The notes: generated by a model not told the origin, from the letters alone. A stretch of DNA of 64,000 bases from Lunatimonas salinarum (GCF_017811155.1 NZ_JACVCV010000005.1:62001-126000), one strand, 5' to 3'. Counted from the stretch's first letter, positions 45,336 through 54,542 are shown. Translations and numbers: made by a program.

Positions 45336-46580
45336 ATGAATCTAATAGACCCAAAAGTAGTATTAGACAAAAAAGAAGGTGTAGTTGAGATAAAAAATTA
45401 CATCAATAAAATTAGAATCATTAAGGAATTATATACCGGCGGTAGCAATACAGCCAGTAATATTTGCCAAATGGTGGGCATAAGCCTTCCCACGGTTAAT
45501 TTATTGCTTTCCGATCTACTTGACGAAAAGATTGTGGTCAAGGAGGGCCGGGGGCAATCACAGGGAGGAAGAAAACCTGACCTATATGGACTTTCCGAGG
45601 ATTCCTTTTACGTTGTAGGAATTGACTTAAACCGCTTCTCCGGAAAAGCAGCAGTATATAACACCAAGAATCAACGCGTCACCGATATCTTCGTCAAAAA
45701 TATCCCATTAAACAACGAGGCAGTCACCATCGACTTGATTTACGAATTTGGCCAAGAAGTTATCCAAAGATCTGGAATTGCCGATGAAAAAATCATTGCC
45801 ATCGGGATTACCATGCCAGGCTTGGTAGACGGAACGGCGGGATTCAACCATACTTACCTTAAGTCTTCCAAGAAAAGTCTGACAGAGATTTGGGAAGGTA
45901 GATTCGGCCGTAAGGTATTTATCGAAAACGACGCCCGGGCCAAAACGCTTGCCGAATTTAAATTTGGGCAAAAGGGAGACTTGAAGAATGTACTCGGGAT
46001 GTTTGTTGACTGGGGAATAGGTTTGGGAATCATCATAGATGGCAAGCTTTACCGCGGATTTTCCGGTTTTTCGGGAGAATTTAGTCATTCACCCCTTTTT
46101 GATAACAAAGACATCTCTTGCTCCTGCGGAAAAAGGGGATGCTTGGAATCTGTGGCCTCCGGTACGGCAGTTATCAGGTTGGCCAAAGAGGCCATTGCAT
46201 TGGATGCGGAGTCGATATTGGCAAAGATGGCGCAGGCAAAGGGACAGGAACTGGATCCGTCTACGGTAGTGGAGGCGGCTATAGCGGGAGATCAACGTGC
46301 AATCGGGATTCTCTCAGATGTGGGGCTGGACTTAGGCAGAGGCATCGCCATATTGATTCAGTTGCTCAATCCGGAACTCATCATATTGGGTGGTGCGATA
46401 GCCGAAGCAAGTCAGTACATTACCACGCCTATACAGCAAGCGCTGAATATCTACAGCATGGCGAAACTTCGCGAAAAAACCGAGATCCAACTATCCAAAT
46501 TGGGAAGCGAAGTGGGCTTGATGGGTGCTGTAGCTATTGTCAACGAACACATATTCGAAGACACAATCAACTACAATTGA
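45336..46580 (+). CDS. ROK family transcriptional regulator (NagC/Mlc-like)
   Basis: 414 residues with an N-terminal winged helix (about 25-80, NTASNICQMVGISLPTVNLLLSDLLDEKIV) and a ROK sugar-binding domain. The ROK part holds VVGIDLNRF, ITMPGLVDG, ENDAR (Asp199) and the full zinc motif: His251 and C262-S-C-G-K-R-G-C269. It should repress or activate the adjacent NagB-like gene in response to a phosphorylated amino sugar, as NagC does (inference). It heads a plus-strand cluster with the NagB-like gene 35 bases on. Confidence 0.92.
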   Translation: MNLIDPKVVLDKKEGVVEIKNYINKIRIIKELYTGGSNTASNICQMVGISLPTVNLLLSDLLDEKIVVKEGRGQSQGGRKPDLYGLSEDSFYVVGIDLNRFSGKAAVYNTKNQRVTDIFVKNIPLNNEAVTIDLIYEFGQEVIQRSGIADEKIIAIGITMPGLVDGTAGFNHTYLKSSKKSLTEIWEGRFGRKVFIENDARAKTLAEFKFGQKGDLKNVLGMFVDWGIGLGIIIDGKLYRGFSGFSGEFSHSPLFDNKDISCSCGKRGCLESVASGTAVIRLAKEAIALDAESILAKMAQAKGQELDPSTVVEAAIAGDQRAIGILSDVGLDLGRGIAILIQLLNPELIILGGAIAEASQYITTPIQQALNIYSMAKLREKTEIQLSKLGSEVGLMGAVAIVNEHIFEDTINYN

Positions 46581-46615
46581 ACCAATTAGAGAAGACGAAA
46601 AAATAAATCTGCATT

Positions 46616-48943
46616 ATGCTAGCGAACTATCCTTTATCACCTGCTGAAGAAGCCTTTTTGAAAGAGTCCGGGGTGGAAAAAATCACCAGCAAAATCCCCT
46701 ACCTGATTGTGGACAATTTCCCAAAATTGGGATTGATGACTGCATGTCGGTTTTTAGAGTGGGCTGCTGACAATCCAAACGGTGTGATCAGCCTGCCTAC
46801 CGGAAAGACGCCGGAATACTTCATCAAATGGACGCAGTTTCTTCTGGAAAACTGGGACAAGAAAAAGGGAATGGAAATCCGTGAAAAATACAACCTTCAA
46901 AACGTCAAAAAGCCGGTTTTGAAGGATCTGCAATTTGTTCAGATAGACGAGTTTTACCCTATTTCCTCTTCTCAAAAAAACAGCTTCTACCATTATGTAA
47001 ATAAATTTTACATAGAAGGTTTCGGACTGGATCCAAAAAAAGCCCTTCTGATCAATTCGGACGAGATACCCCTCGCAAAAGGGAAATCCTACCGAGAAGT
47101 GTTTCCGGACTTCAAAGTGGATCTGTCACTACGCTTCCGAGAAGCCAACACCGAGAGTGAAAAGCAAAAGCAAGAGTCCATTTACCTAATAGACAAGTGG
47201 TGTGCAGAGTATGAAGCCAAAATAAGAGCGAAGGGCGGAATTGGATTTTTCCTAGGAGGCATTGGCCCCGACGGACACATCGCATTTAACACACGTGGCT
47301 CTGACCTTTTTTCAACCACACGGTTGACTGAAACGAATTTCGAAACACAGGCTGTTGCAGCCGGAGATCTGGGCGGCATTGAAATTTCGGCAAACCGATT
47401 GGTGATCACTATTGGCCTTGACACCATCGTACACAACCCCGAGGCAGTGGCAATAATCATTGCGGCGGGAGAGGCCAAAGCACCGATCGTAAAAAGCTCC
47501 CTGGAATCCGAGATGACCAACCTCTATCCGGCCACGGTACTTCAAAAATTGAAAGCAGGCAGATTCTACCTTACAAAAGGAGCTGCCGTTAAGCTGGAAG
47601 ATAGTGTGGAACGCTTTTACACCCAAGGGGAATGGTCTGAGACCAAAACAGAACGAGCCGTGCTGGATCTGTGTAAAAAGCTGCGGAAATATGGTCACCG
47701 CATCACACTGGAAGACCTTAGAAACGACAAATATACTGCGCTAATTCCAACCTTGAATGAACGAACGGCCAAGGAGGTAATCAAAAGCATCAGCGCAAAA
47801 ATAGACCGTGGTCTTGCGGAAGAAAAAAATGAGGTTTTACTTCATACGGGGCCTCACCACGACGATATTTCGCTGGGCATCTTGCCCCATATCACTAAAC
47901 AACTCCATGAAAATTCCAACTCAGCTCACTTTGCTGTATTGACTTCAGGATTCACGGCGGTAACCAATTCCTTCGTAATAGACACCCTGAAAAACACAAA
48001 GCGGTTTTTGGATGAAGGGCGGATTCAGATGGTGAAGTATGACGACTTTTTTGATACCGGCTACAAGCTAAAAATGGACAAAGATGTGTACCATTACCTG
48101 ACCAACGTAGCCTCTGAAAATGCAGACGAACGTCTACGAGGTCTGTGCCACCGGGTAGTGAGAGCCATCGTGTTTATCTATGGTGTAAAATCGCCCATGG
48201 AGCTTCGCGATCAGATCAACGAGATCATCACCGTTCTTAAAAACTCCTACGATGGGGAGAAAAATCCGAAAAACATACAGACGCTGAAAGGTATGATCCG
48301 GGAGTTTGAGGAAGAGTTGGTTTGGGCACACTTTGGTGTTCAGGTAAAAAACGTGCACCATCTACGCCTCGGGTTCTATACTGGTGATATCTTCACCGAG
48401 CAACCCGACAAAAAACGGGATGTGGAGCCCATTTTAAACATGCTCCGTGAAATCCGCCCTACCAAACTTAGCCTAACCTTGGATCCGGAGGGAAGCGGTC
48501 CGGACACGCACTACAAAGTATTACAAGCTACCGCTGAGGCCGTCAGGCAATGGGGAGAAGAAGAAGATCTGAGTAATTTCAAAGTAATCGGATACCGAAA
48601 CGTTTGGTTTAAATTTGATGCCGCAGAGGCCAACGTGATCGTACCGGTTTCACTCGGTGACATGTCTGTGATGGAGGATTCCTTTTCCAACTGCTACCTA
48701 AGCCAGGTAAACGCTTCGTTCCCAAGTTATGCCCACAATGGCAAATTCAGTACCCTGGCCAAAAATACTTGGGTAAACCAGTTGAGCGACGTTCAGCTAC
48801 TTCTTGGGAAAAACTATTTCTACCAACACGATACCGCAAAAGTGCGCTCAAGCCATGGACTGATTTTCTTCAGGGAGATGAATGTGGACGAATTTTTGCG
48901 TGAGGCAAGAGAGCTGGAGAAATCTACAGAAGGCATGTTCTGA
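46616..48943 (+). CDS. NagB-like deaminase / PIG-L deacetylase fusion protein
   Basis: 775 residues in two parts. Residues 1 to about 335 are a glucosamine-6-phosphate deaminase-like domain: LPTGKTPEYF, FVQIDEFYPI (Asp111 and Glu112) and GGIGPDGHIAFNTRG (Asp219 and His221). Canonical NagB has DGHIAFNE with a catalytic-triad Glu, and here Thr226 stands in that place. From about 405 a PIG-L (LmbE-like) zinc-deacetylase domain starts with HTGPHHDDISLG (His414, His415, Asp416, Asp417). Such fusions are known in Bacteroidota under the NagB name. The pair would suit a combined deacetylation and deamination of GlcNAc-6-phosphate to fructose-6-phosphate. That is a hypothesis, and no nagA lies in the window. 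It lies 35 bases behind the ROK regulator gene. Confidence 0.9.
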   Translation: MLANYPLSPAEEAFLKESGVEKITSKIPYLIVDNFPKLGLMTACRFLEWAADNPNGVISLPTGKTPEYFIKWTQFLLENWDKKKGMEIREKYNLQNVKKPVLKDLQFVQIDEFYPISSSQKNSFYHYVNKFYIEGFGLDPKKALLINSDEIPLAKGKSYREVFPDFKVDLSLRFREANTESEKQKQESIYLIDKWCAEYEAKIRAKGGIGFFLGGIGPDGHIAFNTRGSDLFSTTRLTETNFETQAVAAGDLGGIEISANRLVITIGLDTIVHNPEAVAIIIAAGEAKAPIVKSSLESEMTNLYPATVLQKLKAGRFYLTKGAAVKLEDSVERFYTQGEWSETKTERAVLDLCKKLRKYGHRITLEDLRNDKYTALIPTLNERTAKEVIKSISAKIDRGLAEEKNEVLLHTGPHHDDISLGILPHITKQLHENSNSAHFAVLTSGFTAVTNSFVIDTLKNTKRFLDEGRIQMVKYDDFFDTGYKLKMDKDVYHYLTNVASENADERLRGLCHRVVRAIVFIYGVKSPMELRDQINEIITVLKNSYDGEKNPKNIQTLKGMIREFEEELVWAHFGVQVKNVHHLRLGFYTGDIFTEQPDKKRDVEPILNMLREIRPTKLSLTLDPEGSGPDTHYKVLQATAEAVRQWGEEEDLSNFKVIGYRNVWFKFDAAEANVIVPVSLGDMSVMEDSFSNCYLSQVNASFPSYAHNGKFSTLAKNTWVNQLSDVQLLLGKNYFYQHDTAKVRSSHGLIFFREMNVDEFLREARELEKSTEGMF

Positions 48944-48968
48944 TCCTAAGGATCATGCCAAGAAAGGG

Positions 48969-49020
48969 GAACTTACCCTGCCGGATGGTTGCTGGCAGGG
49001 TAAGTTCTCAGTTCTTTTTT
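48969..49020 (+). terminator. Strong hairpin between the NagB-like and ROK kinase genes
   Basis: Perfect 14-bp arms at 48969-48982 and 48994-49007 (GAACTTACCCTGCC and its complement) around an 11-base loop, then TTTTTT at 49015-49020 after 7 bases. It probably terminates or attenuates transcription into the kinase gene. Confidence 0.75.
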
Positions 49021-49110
49021 GTTTTAAAAACGAATAGGCCAAAAATCTGGTGGTTATACCAAGCTTACAAAGTGGAACTGCCGCCGATTAATCAGCCGAA
49101 TAGACATCAG

Positions 49111-50004
49111 ATGATAGCTAAAAATCACGTTTTAGGGTTAGACATCGGAGGAACCAAAATCAGCTCAGGGCTTAACGCCGATGGGTTGATCTTTGAGCGA
49201 TTGGAGAACAAAACACCTCATTCCGAATCACAGGAATACATCCTCGAGGCCATTGCTGAACAGATTTCCCACTACCTCCCCTATCGCTTCCAAGCCATTG
49301 GAATCGGAATACCGGGATTAGTAGATCCTGACAGGGGCATCGTATATAATTTAGCCAATATTCCTTCTTTTCAAAAAGTGCCAATGAAGGACTTTCTGGA
49401 AAGCCGGTTTAATGTGCCTGTTGTGGTAAATAATGATGCGAATTGCTTCACACTAGGAGAGTATCATTTCGGCCCAACTAAAATTCACCGTCATGTCGTA
49501 GGTATTACCTTAGGAACCGGTATAGGCACGGGAATCATTGCCAATAACCACCTCTATACAGGCTACATTTGTGGAGCAGGAGAATGGGGCGGGGTTAGTT
49601 ACCTCGACAAGACCTTTGAAGACTACTGCTCTAGCAAATTTTTCAAAGACCAGTATGGAGAGAGCGCCAAACGTCTGGCGAAACGAGCATTAGATCAAGA
49701 CCCGCTGGGGGTAGAAGCATTCAGCACGTATGGAACACACCTCGGCACACTCATCACCCGGATCCTATACACGTATGCACCCGAAGCCATTGTAATCGGA
49801 GGATCCATTCGAAAGGCTTTCCCTTTGTTTGAAAAAACCATGATGCAGGCGGTGGATACTTTCCCCTACAAAGCTATTTCGAACCATTTACGGATTTATG
49901 TTTCCGAATTGGACGACTCAGCGATATTAGGAGCGATTTCTCTGGTAGCGGAGCATCAATTTCAACAGGATAATTCCAAAATTTCTAATCCGGCCATCAG
50001 TTGA
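49111..50004 (+). CDS. ROK family sugar kinase without zinc motif
   Basis: 297 residues from the Met at 49111. The frame is open 52 codons earlier, but that part runs through the upstream hairpin and does not look like ROK protein. It has the ATP loop LGLDIGGTKISSG, GIGIPGLVDPD, catalytic base Asp109 in VVVNNDANCF, and ITLGTGIGTGIIANNHLYTG. The usual GExGH...CxCGxxGC zinc module is replaced by GAGEWGGVSYLDKTFEDYC, with neither the His nor the Cys cluster. It may phosphorylate GlcNAc or a similar hexose given its neighbours, but specificity is not proven. It has 106 bases between it and the hairpin and ends 77 bases before the haloperoxidase-like gene. Confidence 0.88.
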   Translation: MIAKNHVLGLDIGGTKISSGLNADGLIFERLENKTPHSESQEYILEAIAEQISHYLPYRFQAIGIGIPGLVDPDRGIVYNLANIPSFQKVPMKDFLESRFNVPVVVNNDANCFTLGEYHFGPTKIHRHVVGITLGTGIGTGIIANNHLYTGYICGAGEWGGVSYLDKTFEDYCSSKFFKDQYGESAKRLAKRALDQDPLGVEAFSTYGTHLGTLITRILYTYAPEAIVIGGSIRKAFPLFEKTMMQAVDTFPYKAISNHLRIYVSELDDSAILGAISLVAEHQFQQDNSKISNPAIS

Positions 50005-50081
50005 GCCAAGGGGAGGATCTGCGTCCCACTTGATCCTTCCCGAAATTTACCATACTTAAACTCGTTAATACAGCAGGCGTT

Positions 50082-51458
50082 ATGAGATGGAGAAGATTTG
50101 GTTTTCTTTTTTTGGCAATCATCAGCTGCCTCTCCGAACAGGTCATGGCAAGAGTCGAAACTATAGAAACCCCGGCTACCAAAGATGTCACCCTGTTTAT
50201 TGAGCATTTGTTTTCTGCTACCGATGTGATGGTGACCGATGTAGCCACTCCTACTGGCGCGGCGCGTTTTTATGCTTACATACTCCTTGGAGCCTATGCT
50301 GTTCAAGCTGAGTTGGTTCCCGATGAAGTTGATCCGGCTTTGTTCCGGCGGTTGAACGAATCCTTTGAAAACAAGCCCTTTACTGGAGACGTGTCTGATT
50401 TGAATGCAGCATTTTGTACCATCTATAGTATGCTTGAAGTTGGAAAGTCGATCATGCCATCAGGAATAAAATTAGCTGAAAGCCAACAGCTTCTTATTAC
50501 ACAGTTTACCAAAGGAGGCAAGATCAAAAAAAAGCATCTTGCGGATCATATTGCTTACGCAGAGGCCAAAGCAAATCAGGTCATTGCGTATGCGGCGACC
50601 GATGGGTACCGAAAACTCAGTACGCTTCGCCGCTACAGCCCCAGCCCGGAAAAAGGACGCTGGTATCCTACTCCTCCATCGTATATGGCTGCCATTGATC
50701 CCGAGTGGGGTACCCTCCGCACGTTCTTCTTGGATGACCTACCCCGGTTTGATCCTGCTCCACCGGTCCCCTTTTCAGAAGATCGGAATAGCCCGTTTAT
50801 CCTGCTGACTGAAGAAGTATACCAAGTTACTGCTGCCCTAACAGAAGAACAGAAGCTGATCGCAAATTTTTGGGACTGCAACCCGTTTTTCGTCGCCTAC
50901 AGTGGCCACATGGCCATTGGAATCAAAAAAATTTCGCCTGGCGGTCATTGGATAGGTATAACGGGAATTGCGAGCCAACAGGCGGGGCTTACCTTTGCCG
51001 AAACCGTTCATATACATACTTTGCTGGCCCTTTCCCTTCATGATGCTTTCGTCAGCTGCTGGTCGGAGAAATACCGCAGCGATCGAATAAGGCCCATCAC
51101 TGCCATCAATAAATACCTGGATGAATCATGGCAACCTCTACTCCAAACGCCCCCCTTTCCGGAATATACCAGTGGTCACAGTGTCATCTCTAGGGTAAGT
51201 GCCCGGGTGTTATCCGCCTATTTGGGTGATGATTTCAATTTTATAGATACTTCCGAAGTATATTTTGGTTTGCCGGAGCGGGCATTCAGTTCGTTCATGC
51301 AGGCCGCCGAAGAAGCTGCGATTTCCCGGCTATATGGAGGTATTCATTTCCGCGATGCCATAGAAGAGGGTGTAAAACAGGGAGACAAAATTGCAGATTA
51401 TATCCTGGAAATCAACGATCCAAAGGGGGGGGCATCGGTTTCCAAATTAATCAAATAA
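50082..51458 (+). CDS. Vanadium-dependent haloperoxidase / PAP2 superfamily protein, exported
   Basis: 458 residues with a signal peptide (about 1-23). The C-terminal half carries the three vanadate/phosphate motifs: K330 with R337-P338 (KYRSDRIRP, KX6RP), SGH at 364-366 (PEYTSGHSV), and S415-R416-H422 (SRLYGGIH, SRX5H). The layout, with a long N-terminal helical domain and GHMAIGIKKISPGGHW near 275-290, matches bacterial vanadium haloperoxidase-like proteins. It could oxidise halides or act as a periplasmic phosphatase, and sequence alone does not decide. It follows the kinase gene by 77 bases. Confidence 0.88.
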   Translation: MRWRRFGFLFLAIISCLSEQVMARVETIETPATKDVTLFIEHLFSATDVMVTDVATPTGAARFYAYILLGAYAVQAELVPDEVDPALFRRLNESFENKPFTGDVSDLNAAFCTIYSMLEVGKSIMPSGIKLAESQQLLITQFTKGGKIKKKHLADHIAYAEAKANQVIAYAATDGYRKLSTLRRYSPSPEKGRWYPTPPSYMAAIDPEWGTLRTFFLDDLPRFDPAPPVPFSEDRNSPFILLTEEVYQVTAALTEEQKLIANFWDCNPFFVAYSGHMAIGIKKISPGGHWIGITGIASQQAGLTFAETVHIHTLLALSLHDAFVSCWSEKYRSDRIRPITAINKYLDESWQPLLQTPPFPEYTSGHSVISRVSARVLSAYLGDDFNFIDTSEVYFGLPERAFSSFMQAAEEAAISRLYGGIHFRDAIEEGVKQGDKIADYILEINDPKGGASVSKLIK

Positions 51459-51526
51459 TACCTCGGCAATTTATCAAAAAATAAGTGAGGGAAATTTGAC
51501 AAACAAACTTCCCTCGCTACATGGAA

Positions 51527-52039
51527 TTATTTCCGGCTAAAATCGTCCTGCACCCTGACGATATCTTCCTCGTCAGAGGGGTTTTCAGAGTCAGTATGCA
51601 TCCAGATTTCCGCTACCACTCCCCAGTTGTCGAGCCCAATTAACCTATGTCGTTCGCCTTGCCTTAGGCGAATTACTTCATTCAACACCATTTTGTTCAA
51701 ATCTCCCTCTACATCGGTTTCACTTCGGATAATCCCACCTTCGCCCGCGATAAGCTTCCATATCTCAGCGCGGCGGAAATGATATTGCCAAGAAAGGCGC
51801 ATCTCTGGTGCTACCAATAGTATCTTTGGGCTTAGCTTATTTTTTAATTGGAATTCAGAAAAGGCTACTTCCGAAAAAAATGTTGCCCGAAACGCCTCTA
51901 TTTGCTTCTCGTTGATCACAAAAAACCCACCCCATGGTCTTTGAGAATCTTCACTAAAGATCTCAAACCCCTTCTCTTTTAGCCAATTTCGAACCTCGTC
52001 GAAAACTTCCTCCTTTGTCAAATCCTTCTGAATCTTCAT
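51527..52039 (-). CDS. Cupin protein, mannose-6-phosphate isomerase-like
   Basis: 170 residues from the Met at 52039; an earlier Met at 52078 adds 13 unlikely residues. The core is a type II phosphomannose isomerase-like cupin: RPWGGFFVINEKQ, the metal site in LSWQYHFRRAEIWKLIAGEG, VIRLRQGERHRLIG and VVAEIWMHTDSENPSDEEDIVRVQDDF. The short size means it has only the cupin part, without a nucleotidyltransferase domain. It may isomerise a sugar phosphate. It lies 96 bases downstream of a ROK kinase gene on the same strand, which fits sugar metabolism. Confidence 0.82.
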   Translation of the reverse strand: MKIQKDLTKEEVFDEVRNWLKEKGFEIFSEDSQRPWGGFFVINEKQIEAFRATFFSEVAFSEFQLKNKLSPKILLVAPEMRLSWQYHFRRAEIWKLIAGEGGIIRSETDVEGDLNKMVLNEVIRLRQGERHRLIGLDNWGVVAEIWMHTDSENPSDEEDIVRVQDDFSRK

Positions 52040-52135
52040 CAAAATCAAAATTAACGTAAAACAAACTTCTCCGCACACGCTATCATGCGCAACTACCCCA
52101 CAAGTAATTTGAACAAATATATAAATATAATACTG

Positions 52136-53002
52136 TTATTCTGAAAGTAAACGTATGCAATTACTAGCCGCACCGATCAGTGCTGCATCTTCGCCCAGTT
52201 GACTGAAGTGAACCGTCACGAGCCTGTGTTGCCGTTCCAATTCCTGCATCATTTCCGAATAAAAATAATCTCTCCCCTTGGCCAGGTTACCACCTATGAC
52301 GATCTGATCGATTCGCTCCATCTGAATGATTCCTGCGAGGAAATCGGCAAGATTCCTTCCAAATTCCTTAAAGGCTTGCTTGGCTACATCGGGCTCCAAG
52401 GCCAACAACTCTTTAGGACCTATTCCTTCACGCCCACATGTTTCGCTGGCATATCGGATAAACCACTCTGTACCCAAATAGTACTCCGCTTGCCGGCCCC
52501 TAAAGGGAGAAGACCAGAGCGCCGCATCCATTGCTTGATCGCCAAACCGGAATGCAGAACCCAATCCAGTACCGAGCGTGATACCCATAAGCCGATGTAT
52601 GGTAGGGATCCGTTGGTAAAGAGCCTCACCCTGTAAAAATGAAGCGGCATCGTTAAAAAAATGAATTTGAGCAGGTTGCAGACCCAAGCCCTGAGCCAAC
52701 AGATTCTTTACATTGCAAGCATATAGATGGCGAAACTTTCCCTGCTCCTTGAGTAGCGCCACCCCCTCGCCATAGTCAAATGGGGCAGGCATGGCAATTC
52801 CGATTTGATCCTCATGGGCTAGATGAAACGATGAGAGTACCTCCAGCCAAGCAGAGAGGATTTGGTCCTTTGTACCGTAAGAATCTACCGGCCGACGAAC
52901 CACCGATGCCGGAACCAATCTGAGTCGCTCCAACTCAACCCATCCGGCGGTGATATGAGACCCTCCAATATCTACGCCCAAAACCTTTCGGGAAAATTTC
53001 AT
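52136..53002 (-). CDS. ROK family kinase (glucokinase-like) without zinc motif
   Basis: 288 residues with VLGVDIGGSHITAG at the start, GIAMPAPFDYGEG, catalytic base Asp119 in HFFNDAASFLQGE, GITLGTGLGSA, and a late VIGGNLAKGRDYF. The region where ROK enzymes carry the His plus CxCGxxGC zinc cluster reads SSPFRGRQAEYYLGTEW, with no Cys pair, as in the plus-strand ROK kinase nearby. Its sugar is unknown. It begins 16 bases after the TPR lipoprotein gene. Confidence 0.88.
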   Translation of the reverse strand: MKFSRKVLGVDIGGSHITAGWVELERLRLVPASVVRRPVDSYGTKDQILSAWLEVLSSFHLAHEDQIGIAMPAPFDYGEGVALLKEQGKFRHLYACNVKNLLAQGLGLQPAQIHFFNDAASFLQGEALYQRIPTIHRLMGITLGTGLGSAFRFGDQAMDAALWSSPFRGRQAEYYLGTEWFIRYASETCGREGIGPKELLALEPDVAKQAFKEFGRNLADFLAGIIQMERIDQIVIGGNLAKGRDYFYSEMMQELERQHRLVTVHFSQLGEDAALIGAASNCIRLLSE

Positions 53003-53018
53003 CTTTGTACCGGTGTAT

Positions 53019-54542
53019 CTATCGGAAAATATCTTTGAACCGATCGTGCTGACGGAAAAACAAAAACTCCATGTCTGCCATGGCCCGCTGCCTCAGGTAT
53101 TCATTTTTTTCAACAGCTTTGGCGATATTCTCAAAAAAACGATCTTCCTCTCCGTTTCTAGCACCAATCAAGGCAAGTCCATAAAAAGGATAACCGTTTT
53201 CGATTTCCAGCACAGCGCTGTCTTCAAAGGCGGTCAGGGCATTGTAATAGTCTTCCATCATCAAATAGGCCAGGCCCCTATTAAACATATTGACCTGATT
53301 CCGATCCCCTTGGTTCAAATGAGTTGCCGCAAGCCTGTAGTCTCCATTCAAAATAGACACGGCACCCAGCTTGGCTTGATGCAGCTTTCGGAGTTCCTCG
53401 GACTGCGTAAGAGACATGCTGATGTAAAAACCTTGGTAAGCTTCCAGGAAATTCCCTTGTAAAGCTTCGATCATAGCGATATTGAAAGATGCATAGGGAT
53501 TTTCAAAAATACCGTTTGCACGTTCAAACGCATCACGTGCCGCACTCAAAAAACCAATCTTTTTACTTTTATCAACCTCCCTCTGGTACATGTTGAGGTA
53601 AGTTACCCCTAGGTTATTCCATGAAAACACACTGGGATACCCCTTTACCATCGCAAAGTAGAGTTTGTTTTTCTCCGATAGACGTGGCTCATTGGCCGCT
53701 GCATAAGCCAGTTCAGACTCGGTAAGCACTTGAGGAACAGCGTTATTATTTCGAATGTGATGGGCCATTATTGATATCTCCATCGGTGTTTTCTGAATCG
53801 CTGGCAAGCCGGAAGTCAAGTTGGGAATACGCAAAATAACCTCTCTTCTCAACGCCACATAGTGCGGACTTTCTTGCAGTTGCTTTTCTTTGTACGAAAA
53901 ATCCCCTCTTCCTTGTATAAGCGTCATAATCTGGGCCCTTTCATCCATTCCTATTCCACTGTAGGATTGAAGTGCATCTTTAAAAGTCCGCCAGCCGTCT
54001 TGAAACATACCATAGCTATCCCTTCCTTCCAAGGGAACGTACATACCTATCTGAAAAACATCACCCGATTCATAGCGCTGCCCCAGTTGCGTAAGTGAAG
54101 GCGTATTCTTTACTCCTCGGGCGATCACCGTGCTTTTTGTACGCCTCTGGTACCATCCGCTATTATTGTAAGCAATGCCATAGACCTCCAAAGTCCCTGA
54201 CTCCATACCGTCTTCAAAACGCATAGAAAACTTTTGGCGCTTTTCCGGAGTAACAGATGGCTCGATCTTTGCTCCTTCGAAAACAAAAGTGGTCTCATCA
54301 AAGACCACGGCGCGGCTACCATAATGAAATTCGGGGATCAATTTGTAATTTGCATTCTTATGGAAGACTTGTCTGGGTAGGGAAACCCTGAGTTCGAATC
54401 GGACGGAATCACCATATCGTTCCAAGGGAACCGGATTTAAAGTGATTTTCTGATTTTCAACTTTTTTTATAACTTGCTGAACGCTACAGGAAGAAAACAG
54501 CAATAGAAAAAAAAGAATCGTATGAATTGTCGGCTTTAACAT
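53019..54542 (-). CDS. TPR-repeat lipoprotein, unknown function
   Basis: 507 residues with a lipoprotein signal (FLLLFSSC, Cys19). The first 160 residues are beta-rich (VRFELRVSLP, FKLIPEFHYG-like strands and VEVYGIAYN region). The rest is largely helical with tetratricopeptide-like repeats (ESELAYAAANEPRLSEKNKLYFAMVKG, ARDAFERANGIFENPYASFNIAMIEALQGN, TAFEDSAVLEIENGYPFYGLALIGARNG). It is conserved-looking and outer-membrane anchored, probably a scaffold. A minus-strand unit runs from here to the ROK kinase and cupin genes. Confidence 0.78.
   Translation of the reverse strand: MLKPTIHTILFFLLLFSSCSVQQVIKKVENQKITLNPVPLERYGDSVRFELRVSLPRQVFHKNANYKLIPEFHYGSRAVVFDETTFVFEGAKIEPSVTPEKRQKFSMRFEDGMESGTLEVYGIAYNNSGWYQRRTKSTVIARGVKNTPSLTQLGQRYESGDVFQIGMYVPLEGRDSYGMFQDGWRTFKDALQSYSGIGMDERAQIMTLIQGRGDFSYKEKQLQESPHYVALRREVILRIPNLTSGLPAIQKTPMEISIMAHHIRNNNAVPQVLTESELAYAAANEPRLSEKNKLYFAMVKGYPSVFSWNNLGVTYLNMYQREVDKSKKIGFLSAARDAFERANGIFENPYASFNIAMIEALQGNFLEAYQGFYISMSLTQSEELRKLHQAKLGAVSILNGDYRLAATHLNQGDRNQVNMFNRGLAYLMMEDYYNALTAFEDSAVLEIENGYPFYGLALIGARNGEEDRFFENIAKAVEKNEYLRQRAMADMEFLFFRQHDRFKDIFR

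Noticed and set aside
48955-49110. N-terminal extension of the ROK kinase frame
   Set aside because: The first 52 codons run through a strong hairpin and do not resemble ROK proteins; the Met at 49111 precedes the ATP loop correctly.
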